Source: Nocardia salmonicida NBRC 13393 (GTDB taxonomy: Bacteria > Actinomycetota > Actinomycetes > Mycobacteriales > Mycobacteriaceae). From it: a stretch of 64,000 bases of DNA. The stretch covers positions 60,953 to 124,952 of the forward strand of contig NZ_BDBR01000035.1 of NCBI RefSeq assembly GCF_001613085.1, in the 5' to 3' direction. Position numbers and translations under genes: made by a program. The stretch's first letter is position 1. Every line of letters begins with the position of its first letter. Positions 17,093 through 26,165 of the stretch are shown piece by piece. The notes beneath the pieces are model-generated. The model made no database searches and was not told the origin of the DNA. It saw only the letters and a program-made list of their open reading frames with translations.

Positions 17093-18220
17093 GTGCCGGG
17101 AAGGTCGTTCACCGTGCTCGCTGCCGCCGCCGCGGCGCTGACGCTTGTCGCAACCGGGACAGTGAGCGCCGATCCGAACCCGATCGCACCCGCACCCGCC
17201 ACAGTTCCCGGGACCATCTCCGACGGACCTGGATCGTTCCACGTGTACCGCACCGTGGACAGTGGCCTCCGCCCCTCCTCGACCGACAACGCCCAGTGCA
17301 ACTCGTACTTCGGTAGCCCACGTTCGATCGCGGTCCTCGAGCGGCTCGACGCGCGAATATACACCTTCACCAACAACGACGAGACCGGCTTCCTCACCGA
17401 CCCGACGGCACGCGACGTCGGACCCATCTACGTCTGCGACGGTCCGACCATCGACGGTCGCGCCTTTCTCGACCAGTGGGGGAAATTGACCGCCCCGGGC
17501 TTGGGCGACTTGACCATGAGTGGCCCATGTGGACTCGAGTTCTACATCGGCGAACCCGGTCGAGTTGGGGTCGACTGCGTACTGGCAGTCGACCCCAACT
17601 CGACCGGAGTCACCGGCGGAGTAGCAACCAGCAACTCTGTAGCAAACCCGGCACGGCTGCCCAACGGCCGCACGGGGTCCCTGTGGACGGTCTACTCGAT
17701 GGGCGCGGGTACCGCGCCGGTCGCAGACCCGGCACCGGGGAAGCCACAGCCGACCGGTTCGGTCAAGTATTCGGTCGGCCGCGAGGTCAATTCGCGTTCC
17801 CTCGGTCGAACGTCCGCGTGCCCGGGCGGGGTCCGCACCACCGAGATCCATTCCGTGTCCACCGATCCGGCAACGGGTGCGGTCACGGGCGAGCCGTCCG
17901 GCGCCGTCGCCGCGCACTCGAGCATCTGCTACGGCAATCCCGCCGAACCCGACTTCGCTGCACGCCTCGACATCACGATCGAGGGCGTTTCCCCGCCGCT
18001 GACGGTCTCGTCCGACGGCCAGTGCCGACAGCAGGATGTCACAGGACTGGTGGGGAGTCGCCAACAGTCGTGTGGCTTTACGTTGCTACCCGACTTCGGA
18101 CGTGGCCTCACCGGCGGACAGGTGACGCTCAACGGGTTGGTTCCGGTCGACGACCCCGCAGGCTCGGACAACTCGGCGATCTGGAGTACCGGACTCCTGG
18201 GTTCGATAGCTCCTCGCTGA
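17093..18220 (+). CDS. Secreted protein of unknown function with a large inverted repeat in its reading frame
   Basis: 375 residues from GTG 17093, preceded by AGAGAAG, beginning PGRSFTVLAAAAAALTLVAT with a signal peptide cleaved near VSA-DP. The mature part is rich in G, S, T, P with several cysteines (CNSYFGS, IYVCDGP, SGPCGLEFY, SACPGG, SSICYGN, GQCRQQ, QQSCGF), as in disulphide-stabilised exported proteins. No family recognised. A perfect 23-bp inverted repeat at 17556-17607 codes for part of EPGRVGVDCVLAVDPNSTG. Upstream in-frame codons exist but lack a signal sequence at their start. Confidence 0.7.
   Translation: MPGRSFTVLAAAAAALTLVATGTVSADPNPIAPAPATVPGTISDGPGSFHVYRTVDSGLRPSSTDNAQCNSYFGSPRSIAVLERLDARIYTFTNNDETGFLTDPTARDVGPIYVCDGPTIDGRAFLDQWGKLTAPGLGDLTMSGPCGLEFYIGEPGRVGVDCVLAVDPNSTGVTGGVATSNSVANPARLPNGRTGSLWTVYSMGAGTAPVADPAPGKPQPTGSVKYSVGREVNSRSLGRTSACPGGVRTTEIHSVSTDPATGAVTGEPSGAVAAHSSICYGNPAEPDFAARLDITIEGVSPPLTVSSDGQCRQQDVTGLVGSRQQSCGFTLLPDFGRGLTGGQVTLNGLVPVDDPAGSDNSAIWSTGLLGSIAPR
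17556..17607. repeat. Perfect 23-bp inverted repeat with 6-base loop inside a gene
   Basis: Bases 17556-17578 and 17585-17607 are exact reverse complements; the core is GGTCGAGTTGGGGTCGACTG and its complement. The arm length is far beyond chance for coding DNA. Confidence 0.95.
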
Positions 18221-18284
18221 CGGATTCGGACTGCATCGCCCGCGGCACCTGGCCGAGGGCGCAAACGATCTAGGATCGGGGAGA

Positions 18285-19135
18285 GTCTCGAGGCTTCGAG
18301 TCGTTGTTCTTGCGGCGTTGACGATGAAGAGCGGAACGGTGGTAGCCCATGCCCAGCCCGCTGTCGGCACGGTGATCGACTCCGGTGCCTACCCGAAGGA
18401 GAAGTGGGTGGAGGGGCGGCATCGGGTACCGAATCCACCTACGCGACGCGCACGTCCCGGGGCGTCGACGCGGAGTCGTCCGCCGTCGCATTTGTCCCGA
18501 CGGGTGCCGCACCTGCCGGTTGCTGGCCGATCATCGCCTGGGCGCACGGCACCACCGGCGTCGCGGACACCTGCGCACCGTCCGTGACGGGACTGTTCGC
18601 CCGCAACCCCATGTTCCTGACGAGCTGGATCGATAACGGATACGCCGTCGTAGCCACCGACTACATCGGCCTCGGCACCCCCGGAGTCCACGCCTACCTC
18701 GACGCCCGCAGTGAAGGCAACGTCGTCGTCGACTCCGTCCGCGCGGTCCGGCAGGTGACACCCGAACTCTCCACGCGCTGGGCTGTCGTCGGCCAGTCCC
18801 AAGGTGGCCGAGCAGCTCTCGCTACCGCGAACATTGCAACGCGGTACACACCCGAACTCGACTTCCGGGACGCAGTCGCCACCGCACCACCGTCGAACAT
18901 CGAGAACCTGCTGGGCCTCGCCCGTCCCGAGCTGCCCCCACTCCCGCTCACCTGCCTGACCACATTCATGAGCTATATCGTGGCGGGAGTGCGCGCCGAA
19001 TACCCCGAAATCGATCCCTCCGCGTTCCTCACCCCACTAGGTATCGAGGCGGCAGCCGCCGCCGAACGACTATGCGCCGAGGACTTCGGAACAGCATTCT
19101 CGGGCACCGGTGTCGGACATAGCGCAGCGATCGTG
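18285..19135 (+). pseudogene. LIP-type secretory lipase, frameshifted and truncated
   Basis: The signal-peptide region and mature N-terminus lie in one frame (LRVVVLAALT, AVGTVIDSGAYPKEKWVEG). From about 18405 the match continues one frame over (GAASGTESTYATRTSRGVDA). This second frame holds the lipase core: WAHGTTGVADTCAP, WIDNGYAVVATDYIGLGTPG, and the nucleophile motif VVGQSQGGRAALA. The family is usually near 400 residues, but homology stops after RLCAEDFGTAFSG, where an inverted methyltransferase fragment begins. So it is both frameshifted and 3'-truncated. The second frame alone stays open from 18404 to 19270. Confidence 0.7.
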
Positions 19136-19264
19136 GCACGTCCACCAGCAGAAATGCGGAGCGTGCACGTTGGCCCGGTCGTCCCAATTCGCGCGGTTGG
19201 CGGCGATCGCTTCGGCTTCGAGCACGGTATGACGTTTCGACGGCGGCGTGATGGCGAAGATCAA
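19070..19264 (-). pseudogene. N-terminal fragment of a class I SAM methyltransferase
   Basis: The minus strand from TTG 19264 reads KRHTVLEAEAIAANRANWDD, then RANVHA, the typical opening of many actinobacterial SAM-dependent methyltransferases. The match ends near 19140, where the lipase remnant on the other strand begins. Confidence 0.5.
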
Positions 19265-19359
19265 CGCTAGTTGTCGAGCAACGGTCGGGTCGACTGATTT
19301 TGTGCCGCCGCACCTCTCGGCACGCAGCGGGTTCTCGGTGTCGGCGCGAGTCGCCTCAC

Positions 19360-20037
19360 TCAGGGCGTGCGGCGGGTAGGGGAGTATTCCTGTTCGGGGC
19401 GGCCAGTGGTGCCGTAGCGGAGTTGCATGCGTAGATCGCCGGTGGTGACGAGGGCGGCGAGGTAGCGCTGGGCGGTGGCCCGCGAGATTCCGATGGCGGT
19501 GGCGACCTCGCCCGCCGACATCGGGGCGGTGGCCCCGTGCGCCGCTCGGAGTACGAGTTCCCTGGTGGGTGACGCGGTGGCGGATCCCCGGTCCGGGGTG
19601 GCAGGGACGGGTCGCAGCGCTTCGAGCGCCGCGTCGACGTCGCGTGCGCTCACCTCGGGGGCGGCGAGGATTCTGCGGTAACGGGCGTAGCCGGCTAGGC
19701 GGGCGGCGAGGACGGTGTGATCGAACGGTTTCACCAGATACGCCAGCGCTCCCGCCGTCGAGGCGGCGCGGACCGTGGTCGATTCGGTGGCAGCGGTGAG
19801 CATCATCGCGTCGCAGTGCAATTCGCGTACCAGGTCGATGCCAGAACCATCCGGCAGATAGACGTCGACCAAGGCGAGATCGATGGCGGTCGTGGCGAGT
19901 GCCTGACGGGCGGCGGCTACGGTGTTGACGACCGCGCCGACGGCGAATCCGGGTAACGCGCCGACGATTCCGGCATGCATGTTCGCCACCCGGAAGTCGT
20001 CATCGACCACGAGCACGGTGAAATCGGGCCGGTTCAC
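19360..20037 (-). CDS. Response regulator, CitB/DcuR type
   Basis: 225 residues from GTG 20037. Receiver domain: FTVLVVDDDFRVANMHAGIV, phospho-acceptor Asp58 in LALVDVYLPDGSG, conserved Lys in LAYLVKPFD. The C-terminal helix-turn-helix (MSAGEVATAIGISRATAQRY, then LAALVTTGDL) is of the DcuR/CitB kind. The GTG overlaps the kinase stop codon (GTGA), so the two are translationally coupled. Probably activates the divergent ABC transporter and/or its own operon. Confidence 0.92.
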   Translation of the reverse strand: MNRPDFTVLVVDDDFRVANMHAGIVGALPGFAVGAVVNTVAAARQALATTAIDLALVDVYLPDGSGIDLVRELHCDAMMLTAATESTTVRAASTAGALAYLVKPFDHTVLAARLAGYARYRRILAAPEVSARDVDAALEALRPVPATPDRGSATASPTRELVLRAAHGATAPMSAGEVATAIGISRATAQRYLAALVTTGDLRMQLRYGTTGRPEQEYSPTRRTP

Positions 20038-21779
20038 GCCACTTCTCCCTCGCTGAGCACGCCGGGTAGGCGCGCGATGAACTCCGCCCCGCTCAGTTGT
20101 CCACCGGCGGCGCCGGCCGAGGCCAGCCACACGTCGCCGCCGAGCGCCCGAGCGACTTGCCGTGACAACGCCAACCCCACCCCGCGACCTCCAGGCACCC
20201 TGCCACCGTATTTCGTCGAAACCCCTTCGGCGAACAGCGAATCCACCAACTCCGGTCCGATTCCCGGGCCGCTGTCGGCGACGGTGATGTGCAGGCTGGA
20301 TCCCTCCTGGACCAACTCGACCTCGACGAGCGCACCGGCCTGCGCGCCAGGACCGTTCGCCACGGAATCATCGCAGATGCGGGCGTCGAACTCGGCGGGC
20401 ACGTCCGACCCCGTGGCGGCAGGGTCGACGCCGCGCACGGCATCGACGGCATTGTCGAGCAGATTGCCCAGCACTGTCGTCACATCCACCGGCGCAACAA
20501 GATTCGCGTCCACCCAGGTGCTCGGCCCCAGTCGCAACGACACCCCGTTCTCCCTGGCATGAGCAGCCTTGGCGGCGAGAAACGCTTGCAGATAGGGATC
20601 GCGCACCGCATCGATCCCCGGCATCGCCGCACCGAGCGGCCCCGACCCGAGCAGCTCGTCGATGTATTTCGCGGCCTCGCTGGGCCGATCGCCGTGCAGC
20701 AACCCGCTGAGCAGGTGCAATCGATTGGCGAACTCGTGGCGCTGTGCCCGTAACACCGTGCTCATCGACCGCACCGCGTCCAGCTGCCGGGTCAGCGACT
20801 CCACATCGGTCCGATCGCGCACATCGAGCACCGCCCCCAGCGCCCGCCCCTCACGGGTGACCATCCTGGCGGTGACCACGACGATCCGATCGCCGACCGC
20901 TGCCTGCACCGGCTGCCCGTCGGCGCTGCGAAACGCCTCGAGCACGCGCGGCGTGAGACCGATCGAATCCACCGAACGTCCACTCTTCCCGTCGATTCCG
21001 AGCAGGGCGCGCGCCTCGTCATTGATCACCGTCGTGCGCCACCTGTCATCGACCGCGACCACCCCCACTCCGATCCCGTGCAGCACCACATCCTGTTCGC
21101 GCACCAATTCGGCCAGCTCGGCGGGCTGCAGGCCCAGCGTCAACCCGTGCCACCGCCGCGCCAGCAACACCGACCCCACGATCCCGGCGAACAGCGCGCC
21201 CATCACCAGGACGGCGGCCCGGCGCAGGTCGCTCACCAGCTGATCGCTCACCGCCTCGGTGGAGATCCCGACACTTACCTCGCCCACCACCCGATCCGAA
21301 CCGGGTTCGCGCACCGGCACTTTCGCCCGCACCGAGTCGCCGAGTGTGCCGTGCTCGCGAATCACCACCTCGCGCCCTGCCAGTGCCTCCGAGGGATCTG
21401 TGCTCACCTTCTGACCCAGCCGCGCCGGGTCGGGATGCGCCAACCGCAACCCCGCGTCATCGGTGATCACCACGAACAGCGCCCCGGTTCGCAGCCGCGC
21501 CGCCTCGGCCGTCTGCTCGAGTTCCCCGCTCGCGAGCTCCGCGCGGAGCAACGGCCCAGGCTCGAGCGCCGCGTACCGGGCGACCTCGCCGCGCACCACC
21601 GGATCGCTGGCGACCGTGCGCGCGATGGCCAACGCCCGCTGCCCGTACTCGGCCGACAGCCGCTGATCGCTCAGATAGGCGAACACCCCGAACGCCAGCC
21701 CCAGGATCAACGCCACCAGCGCGACCTGCAGCAAGACGATCTGCGTCCGCAGCCGGACGCCACGGGGGAACAGCCTCAC
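20034..21779 (-). CDS. Sensor histidine kinase, CitA/DcuS type
   Basis: About 581 residues. Membrane helix ~14-35, extracytoplasmic PAS-like sensor ~40-185 (YLSDQRLSAEYGQRALAIAR), second helix ~187-207, cytoplasmic PAS ~225-325. The phosphorylated histidine sits in LRAQRHEFANRLHLLSGLL (His348), the HEFxN box of the citrate/dicarboxylate sensor group. The ATPase domain is ~425-575 (NLLDNAVDA, DSGPGIG, GGRGVGLALS). Members sense small carboxylates; the ligand here is unknown. The frame is open further upstream; GTG 21779 gives the shortest complete first helix and is a choice, not proven. Confidence 0.9.
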   Translation of the reverse strand: MRLFPRGVRLRTQIVLLQVALVALILGLAFGVFAYLSDQRLSAEYGQRALAIARTVASDPVVRGEVARYAALEPGPLLRAELASGELEQTAEAARLRTGALFVVITDDAGLRLAHPDPARLGQKVSTDPSEALAGREVVIREHGTLGDSVRAKVPVREPGSDRVVGEVSVGISTEAVSDQLVSDLRRAAVLVMGALFAGIVGSVLLARRWHGLTLGLQPAELAELVREQDVVLHGIGVGVVAVDDRWRTTVINDEARALLGIDGKSGRSVDSIGLTPRVLEAFRSADGQPVQAAVGDRIVVVTARMVTREGRALGAVLDVRDRTDVESLTRQLDAVRSMSTVLRAQRHEFANRLHLLSGLLHGDRPSEAAKYIDELLGSGPLGAAMPGIDAVRDPYLQAFLAAKAAHARENGVSLRLGPSTWVDANLVAPVDVTTVLGNLLDNAVDAVRGVDPAATGSDVPAEFDARICDDSVANGPGAQAGALVEVELVQEGSSLHITVADSGPGIGPELVDSLFAEGVSTKYGGRVPGGRGVGLALSRQVARALGGDVWLASAGAAGGQLSGAEFIARLPGVLSEGEVA

Positions 21780-21817
21780 CGGCTCAGTGTAGGCACCTCC
21801 GGTGGCTGTGAGCACAA

Positions 21818-21862
21818 TGCGCACAACGTCTGTATCGCCGCTTGCGCTGGTTGTGCGCACAA
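21818..21862. promoter_or_regulatory. Candidate response-regulator sites in the divergent promoter
   Basis: TTGTGCGCACAA (21851-21862) is a perfect 12-bp palindrome, and TGCGCACAA repeats at 21818-21826. Both lie between the kinase gene and the ABC transporter operon, where a CitB-like regulator would bind. Confidence 0.5.
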
Positions 21863-21944
21863 GCGCGCCCCCTGTGACCCATAACACTTACCGTTCGACA
21901 GCGGCCGCACATCACATCCAGCGGCGCCGGACACAGGAGCAGCA

Positions 21945-22751
21945 ATGAGCAATCCACTCATCGAACTCCGGGGCGCGACGAAGCGCTTTCCCGGAACCGA
22001 CGGTGGCATCCACACCGCGGTGAAGAACATCGATTTCACCGTTGCCCCCGGCGAATTCGTCGCGGTGGTCGGCCCGACCGGCTGTGGCAAGTCCACCACC
22101 CTCTCGCTGGTGTCGGGCCTCGAGCCCACCTCGGCGGGGCGCACGCTGGTGCACGGCAAGGATGTTGACGGCATCCCCGAAGGCATCGGTTACATGTTCC
22201 AGCAGGATGCCGTGCTGCCGTGGCGCAGCGTGCTCGACAATGTCGCGCTCGGCCCGCGCTTCCGTGGCGTGTCGAAGGCACAGGCGAAGGCGAAGGCCGC
22301 CGAATGGGTGCGCATCGTCGGGCTGGCGGGGTTCGAGGACTACTACCCGCACCAGCTCTCCGGCGGTATGCGCAAGCGCGTCGCACTGGCCCAGACCCTG
22401 GTGAACGAACCCGAGATCATGCTCATGGACGAGCCCTTCAGCGCGCTCGACGTGCAGACCCGCCAGCTCATGCAGGACGAACTGCTGCGCGTGTGGGCAG
22501 GCACCGATGCCGCCGTGATCTTCGTGACCCACGACCTCGAGGAGGCAATCGCCCTGGCCGACCGGGTCGTGGTGATGACCGCGAGCCCCGCGACCGTCTG
22601 CGGTGATTTCCGCGTCACCCTCGAACGGCCGCGCAATGTGGAAGAGGTGCGTCTCACCGAGGAATTCCGCGACCTCTACAAGGAAATCTGGGAAACGCTG
22701 CGCGATCAGGTCGAGGCGGCTCGCACGAAGGGAGCGACCCGTGTCGCTTGA
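21945..22751 (+). CDS. ABC transporter ATPase, nitrate/sulfonate/taurine type
   Basis: 268 residues, full length. Walker A GPTGCGKST, Q-loop MFQQDAVLPW, ABC signature LSGGMRKR, Walker B IMLMDEPFSALD, and switch histidine in FVTHDLEEA. Family: ATPases of SsuB/TauB/NrtD-like importers that work with one permease and a periplasmic lipoprotein, both encoded next. ATG 21945 follows GGAG. First gene of a three-gene operon divergent from the CitA/CitB-like pair. Confidence 0.93.
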   Translation: MSNPLIELRGATKRFPGTDGGIHTAVKNIDFTVAPGEFVAVVGPTGCGKSTTLSLVSGLEPTSAGRTLVHGKDVDGIPEGIGYMFQQDAVLPWRSVLDNVALGPRFRGVSKAQAKAKAAEWVRIVGLAGFEDYYPHQLSGGMRKRVALAQTLVNEPEIMLMDEPFSALDVQTRQLMQDELLRVWAGTDAAVIFVTHDLEEAIALADRVVVMTASPATVCGDFRVTLERPRNVEEVRLTEEFRDLYKEIWETLRDQVEAARTKGATRVA

Positions 22752-23628
22752 GACGATGACCAAGATCGCCGCGACGGCGCCGGAGGTCGAGGCTGAATCC
22801 GAGGAGCAGATCCTGGCCCGGGTGAAGGCCAAGACCCGCAAGTCCAAGCTGCGCGTGTGGGGTCTGCGGGCCGCGCTGATCGTGCTGTGGCTGGGTTCGT
22901 GGGAGCTGGTCGCCAGCGTCTGGATCGACCCGTTCTTCTACTCCAAGCCCTCCCTGATCTGGGATCGGCTGGTCGAATGGTTCACCGAGGGAACGCAGTT
23001 CGGGTCGATCTGGTTGCAGATCTTCACCACCGTGCAGGAAGCCGTGCTCGGTTTCGTGATCGGCACCGTCGCCGGCGTAGTGCTGGGCACTTTGCTCGGT
23101 CGCAGCCGCTACTGGGCCGACGTGCTCGCCCCGTTCATCAAGGCGCTCAACGCCGTTCCCCGCATCGTGCTGGCCTCGCTGTTCATCATCTGGTTCGGCC
23201 TCGGCCTGAGTTCCAAGGTCGCGACCGTGGTGGTACTGGTGTTCTTCGCCGTGTTCTTCAATGCCTTCACCGGTGCCAGGGAGGTCGACGGCAATGTCAT
23301 CAACAACGCCCGCATCCTGGGTGCCAGTAAACGCCAGATCCTCGGCTCCATCGTGCTGCCCAGCGCCACGACCTGGATCCTGTCCAGCCTGCACACCGCC
23401 TTCGGCTTCGCCCTGATCGGCGCGGTGGTCGGTGAATATGCCGGTGCCAGTAAGGGTTTGGGTCTGCTGATTTCCAATGCGCAGGGCACCTTCGACGCGG
23501 CAGGCATCTACGCGGGCATGATCATCATCACCGTGGTCGCCCTGATCGCGGAATCGCTGATCGGCTTCGCGGAAGGGCGCCTCCTGAAATGGCGTCCCTC
23601 GCAGGCACAGTCGGGTCACGGGGTGTAG
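22741..23628 (+). CDS. ABC transporter permease, nitrate/sulfonate/taurine type
   Basis: 295 residues from GTG 22741 (AAGGGAG 8 bases upstream), overlapping the ATPase stop by 11 bp; ATG 22756 is an alternative. After ~45 charged cytoplasmic residues come six membrane segments (LRAALIVLWLGSWELVASVW onward). The coupling loop reads GARILGASKRQILGSIVLPS-like (N-ARILGASKRQILGSIVLP), the EAA motif that contacts the ATPase. Imports the substrate captured by the lipoprotein encoded 3 bp downstream. Confidence 0.92.
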   Translation: MSLETMTKIAATAPEVEAESEEQILARVKAKTRKSKLRVWGLRAALIVLWLGSWELVASVWIDPFFYSKPSLIWDRLVEWFTEGTQFGSIWLQIFTTVQEAVLGFVIGTVAGVVLGTLLGRSRYWADVLAPFIKALNAVPRIVLASLFIIWFGLGLSSKVATVVVLVFFAVFFNAFTGAREVDGNVINNARILGASKRQILGSIVLPSATTWILSSLHTAFGFALIGAVVGEYAGASKGLGLLISNAQGTFDAAGIYAGMIIITVVALIAESLIGFAEGRLLKWRPSQAQSGHGV

Positions 23629-23631
23629 ACG

Positions 23632-24684
23632 ATGAGATACCGCAAACCCTTCGCCCTGGCCCTGCTCGCGATCAGTTCGCTGCTGCTGGCCACCGGCTGC
23701 CGCGATTCACGGTCCATCCCGATGGCCGACGGCAGGCCCCAGATCACCATCATGGTCGGCGGTCTGGAGAAGGTGATCTACCTGCCCGCGATGCTCGCCC
23801 AGCAGCTCGGCGCGTTCGAGGCCAACGACATCGACGTGAAGCTGCTCGGCGAACAGTCCGGCGCCAGCGCCGAAACCGCGCTGCTCACCGGCGACGTCCA
23901 AGCCGTAGTCGGCTTCTACGACCACACCATCGACCTACAGGCCAAGGACCAGTGCCTGCGAACCGTCGTCCAATTCGCCGACGTACCAGGCGAAGTGGAA
24001 TTGGTCTCCACCGCCGACGCCGACACTATCCGCTCGCCCGCCGACTTCCGCGGCCGCAACCTCGGCGTCACCTCGCTGGGCTCGTCGACCGACTTCCTCA
24101 CCCAGGCACTGGCCGGTCAGGAGGGCCTGAGCACCTCCGACTACACCCGGGTGAAAGTCGGTGCGGGACAGACCTTCATCGCGGGCATGAACCACGACGG
24201 CATCGACGCGGGCATGACCACCGACCCCACCGTGGCGAAAATGGTCCAGTCCGGCGACGCGAAGATCCTCACCGACATGCGCAACGAGGAAGGCACCCGC
24301 GCCGCACTCGGCGGCCTGTACCCTGCCTCGTCGCTGTACATGAAGTGCGACACCGTCTCCGCCCACCCGGAGATCGTCCAGAAACTGGCCAACGCCTTCG
24401 TTCAGACCCTGCGATGGATCGACACCCACAATCCCGGCGAGATCGCCGCGAAGATGCCGTCCCAATACGCCGGCAGCGACCCCGCCCTCTACGCCAAATC
24501 CATCCGCGACTCGATCGGCATGTTCAATGGCGACGGCCTGATGAAACCCGAAGGCGCCCAGAATGTCCTGCGCATCCTGGGCCAATACTCCCGCAACGTG
24601 GCCCCTGTCCAAGACCGCATCGACCTCGAAGCCACCTACACCAATCAATTCGTCGAACAGGCGCACCGAACCCCAGCCCAGTAA
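23632..24684 (+). CDS. ABC transporter substrate-binding lipoprotein (SsuA/NMT1-like)
   Basis: 350 residues with a lipoprotein signal: hydrophobic LALLAISSLLLATGC, Cys23 as lipid anchor. The mature part matches binding proteins of nitrate, sulfonate, taurine or pyrimidine importers (VGGLEKVIYLPAMLAQQLGA; FRGRNLGVTSLGSSTDFL). It sits outside the membrane and hands substrate to the permease. The substrate cannot be read from the sequence. Starts 3 bp after the permease gene and ends just before a terminator. Confidence 0.9.
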   Translation: MRYRKPFALALLAISSLLLATGCRDSRSIPMADGRPQITIMVGGLEKVIYLPAMLAQQLGAFEANDIDVKLLGEQSGASAETALLTGDVQAVVGFYDHTIDLQAKDQCLRTVVQFADVPGEVELVSTADADTIRSPADFRGRNLGVTSLGSSTDFLTQALAGQEGLSTSDYTRVKVGAGQTFIAGMNHDGIDAGMTTDPTVAKMVQSGDAKILTDMRNEEGTRAALGGLYPASSLYMKCDTVSAHPEIVQKLANAFVQTLRWIDTHNPGEIAAKMPSQYAGSDPALYAKSIRDSIGMFNGDGLMKPEGAQNVLRILGQYSRNVAPVQDRIDLEATYTNQFVEQAHRTPAQ

Positions 24685-24688
24685 CACC

Positions 24689-24723
24689 ATCGACCCCTGC
24701 CGCAACTCAGGGCAGGGGCCGAT
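24689..24723 (+). terminator. Terminator of the ABC transporter operon
   Basis: ATCGACCCCTGCC pairs with GGCAGGGGCCGAT (one mismatch) around a 9-base loop, 4 bases after the stop codon. No T-run, as often in actinobacteria. Confidence 0.7.
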
Positions 24724-24729
24724 GCATGT

Positions 24730-25180
24730 CTATCGGTAGGCGGGTTCGTTGTCCTCGCGATAGATCGCGATGGCCGATTTCATCAACCGCACCAACGACC
24801 CTCGTGCATCGCCGGTATCACCCGGTCGCGCCTCGATCACAGAGCCTCGTTCGGTGACCAGGTAGCGCCCATCCGGGAATCCATCACGTGGAAGCCCTGT
24901 CCGGGTCGTGGCCGGTTGTCCGTCGCGGCGCCCGGATAGCCCGACACATATACCAGCGTCGACCGGGCCCGACCGAAGAAGTCATCGCCTTCTGCTTCGA
25001 TGTGCGCCGGTCGGCCGCCCACGGATCGTAGGGCGCTTCGTAGCCAGCCCCGATATGTCACCACCCTCGTGGTCGAGCGGTACCCGCTGCTGTTCCACCA
25101 GTACCCGGCAGCGTCGCGTGCCTCACCCGGTGGTACCGAGCCAACTCGATCGCCGAGCGTTCGGCAGTGATACGACATCG
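24730..25180 (-). pseudogene. Degraded gene fragment, C-terminus resembling EspG (ESX-associated) proteins
   Basis: On the minus strand the last ~50 codons before TAG 24730-24732 read FPDGRYLVTERGSVIEARPG, then SLVRLMKSAIAIYRED. This resembles the DGRYL...T-ARP-D ending of EspG-type chaperones of type VII secretion. The part upstream lies in a different frame (YRGWLRSALRSVGGR and so on). A weak match to a broken gene. Confidence 0.3.
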
Positions 25181-25359
25181 ATTGCCTTCTGCGACAGCGG
25201 TTTCGATTCTGGCGCGCGATTGCACGGGCGCGGAGTGGAGTATTCGTGCCCGAAGGGTGGGTCGTCAGCTGCGGCGCCGTCGTCCATGGGCAATGGAATG
25301 GGACGCGACTTCACATCGTGGGTCGCGAGGCTGTCGTCGGTGAGTCGATGGCGGCGCGG

Positions 25360-25715
25360 ACCGCGTGCGGATCGATCGATTCGCGGATGAAGGCACGCCT
25401 GGCGGTCGATGCTCTGGCATCGGCTGCGGCCAGGCGCAGCGCGGCCGGTGAGCAGGTCGCCGGCTGCATTGTTGACAGCGACAGCGGTCGTAGTTTCGGT
25501 CCCGGAAGTTCTTTCGCGCCTTGGGCTCTTCGCTTTGCTGCAGAAGAACGTCCTCGACCGCCAGGCTTGGGCCACCCGCAACGAGCTCAGGATCGCGATC
25601 GTGACCTGGATCGAACGGACCTACCACCGCCGCCGCCGCCAAGCCAGACCCGGCAGATTGACCCCGATCGAATACGAAGCAATCATGACCACACCAGCCA
25701 CTCAGGCTGCCCTGG
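25360..25715 (+). pseudogene. IS3-family transposase OrfB remnant
   Basis: Pieces of the integrase-type transposase survive in order: SIDSRMKARLAVDALASAAA, then AGCIVDSDSGRSFG (normally IVHSDRGSQF), and after a shift FALLQKNVLDRQAWATRNEL, RIAIVTWIERTYHRRRRQAR and PGRLTPIEYEAIMTTPA. Internal deletion and frame changes have destroyed it. Confidence 0.8.
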
Positions 25716-25806
25716 CCGCGGCATACGGGGACTCGAACTCATCCAGACGCTCCAAGACCAGGCGAACGGCCTTCTCACGAACCTCGGGGGGATAACGCTT
25801 CGGCAT
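25705..25806 (-). pseudogene. IS3-family OrfA N-terminal fragment
   Basis: From ATG 25806 the minus strand reads MPKRYPPEVREKAVRLVLER, then LDEFESPYAA, the start of an IS3 OrfA helix-turn-helix protein. It is abutted by the OrfB fragment on the opposite strand, so the two come from different element copies or an inversion. Confidence 0.65.
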
Positions 25807-25889
25807 GATGACGACCATCTTCCACTAGGAAGAAGCGGCCCCCAACCCGTGATACCTCTGGATTTGTCAAGCGGCATCGGCGTGGTGGG

Positions 25890-26165
25890 TGAGTGTTGGT
25901 CGGGGCTGCCTGTCTTTCGTCTCGGATCATGGTTCGCCAACAGCGATCGGCGAGGCGTCGTTTCAAGCAGCGTTTGGCTTCTTTCGGTGCCTTCCCTTCG
26001 CTGATCTTCTTGTCGTAGTAGGTGCGGCCGGGGCTGCCGGTCATCCGGATCTGGATCATCGCAACGGTGTGCAGAACAGAGTTCAGATCTCGGTCGCCGT
26101 AGCGTGAGAGTCGATGGCGAGATGACTCGGCGCTGGCGATCTCGCTGTCACCGAGGAACTGAAAG
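25890..26165 (-). pseudogene. IS110-family transposase C-terminal fragment
   Basis: Minus-strand reading RHRLSRYGDRDLNSVLHTVA, then MIQIRMTGSPGRTYYDKKIS and PKEAKRCLKRRLADRCWRTM is the conserved C-terminal domain of IS110 transposases, less decayed than the copy at 10.6 kb and of a different subgroup. The N-terminal DEDD domain is absent. Confidence 0.75.
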
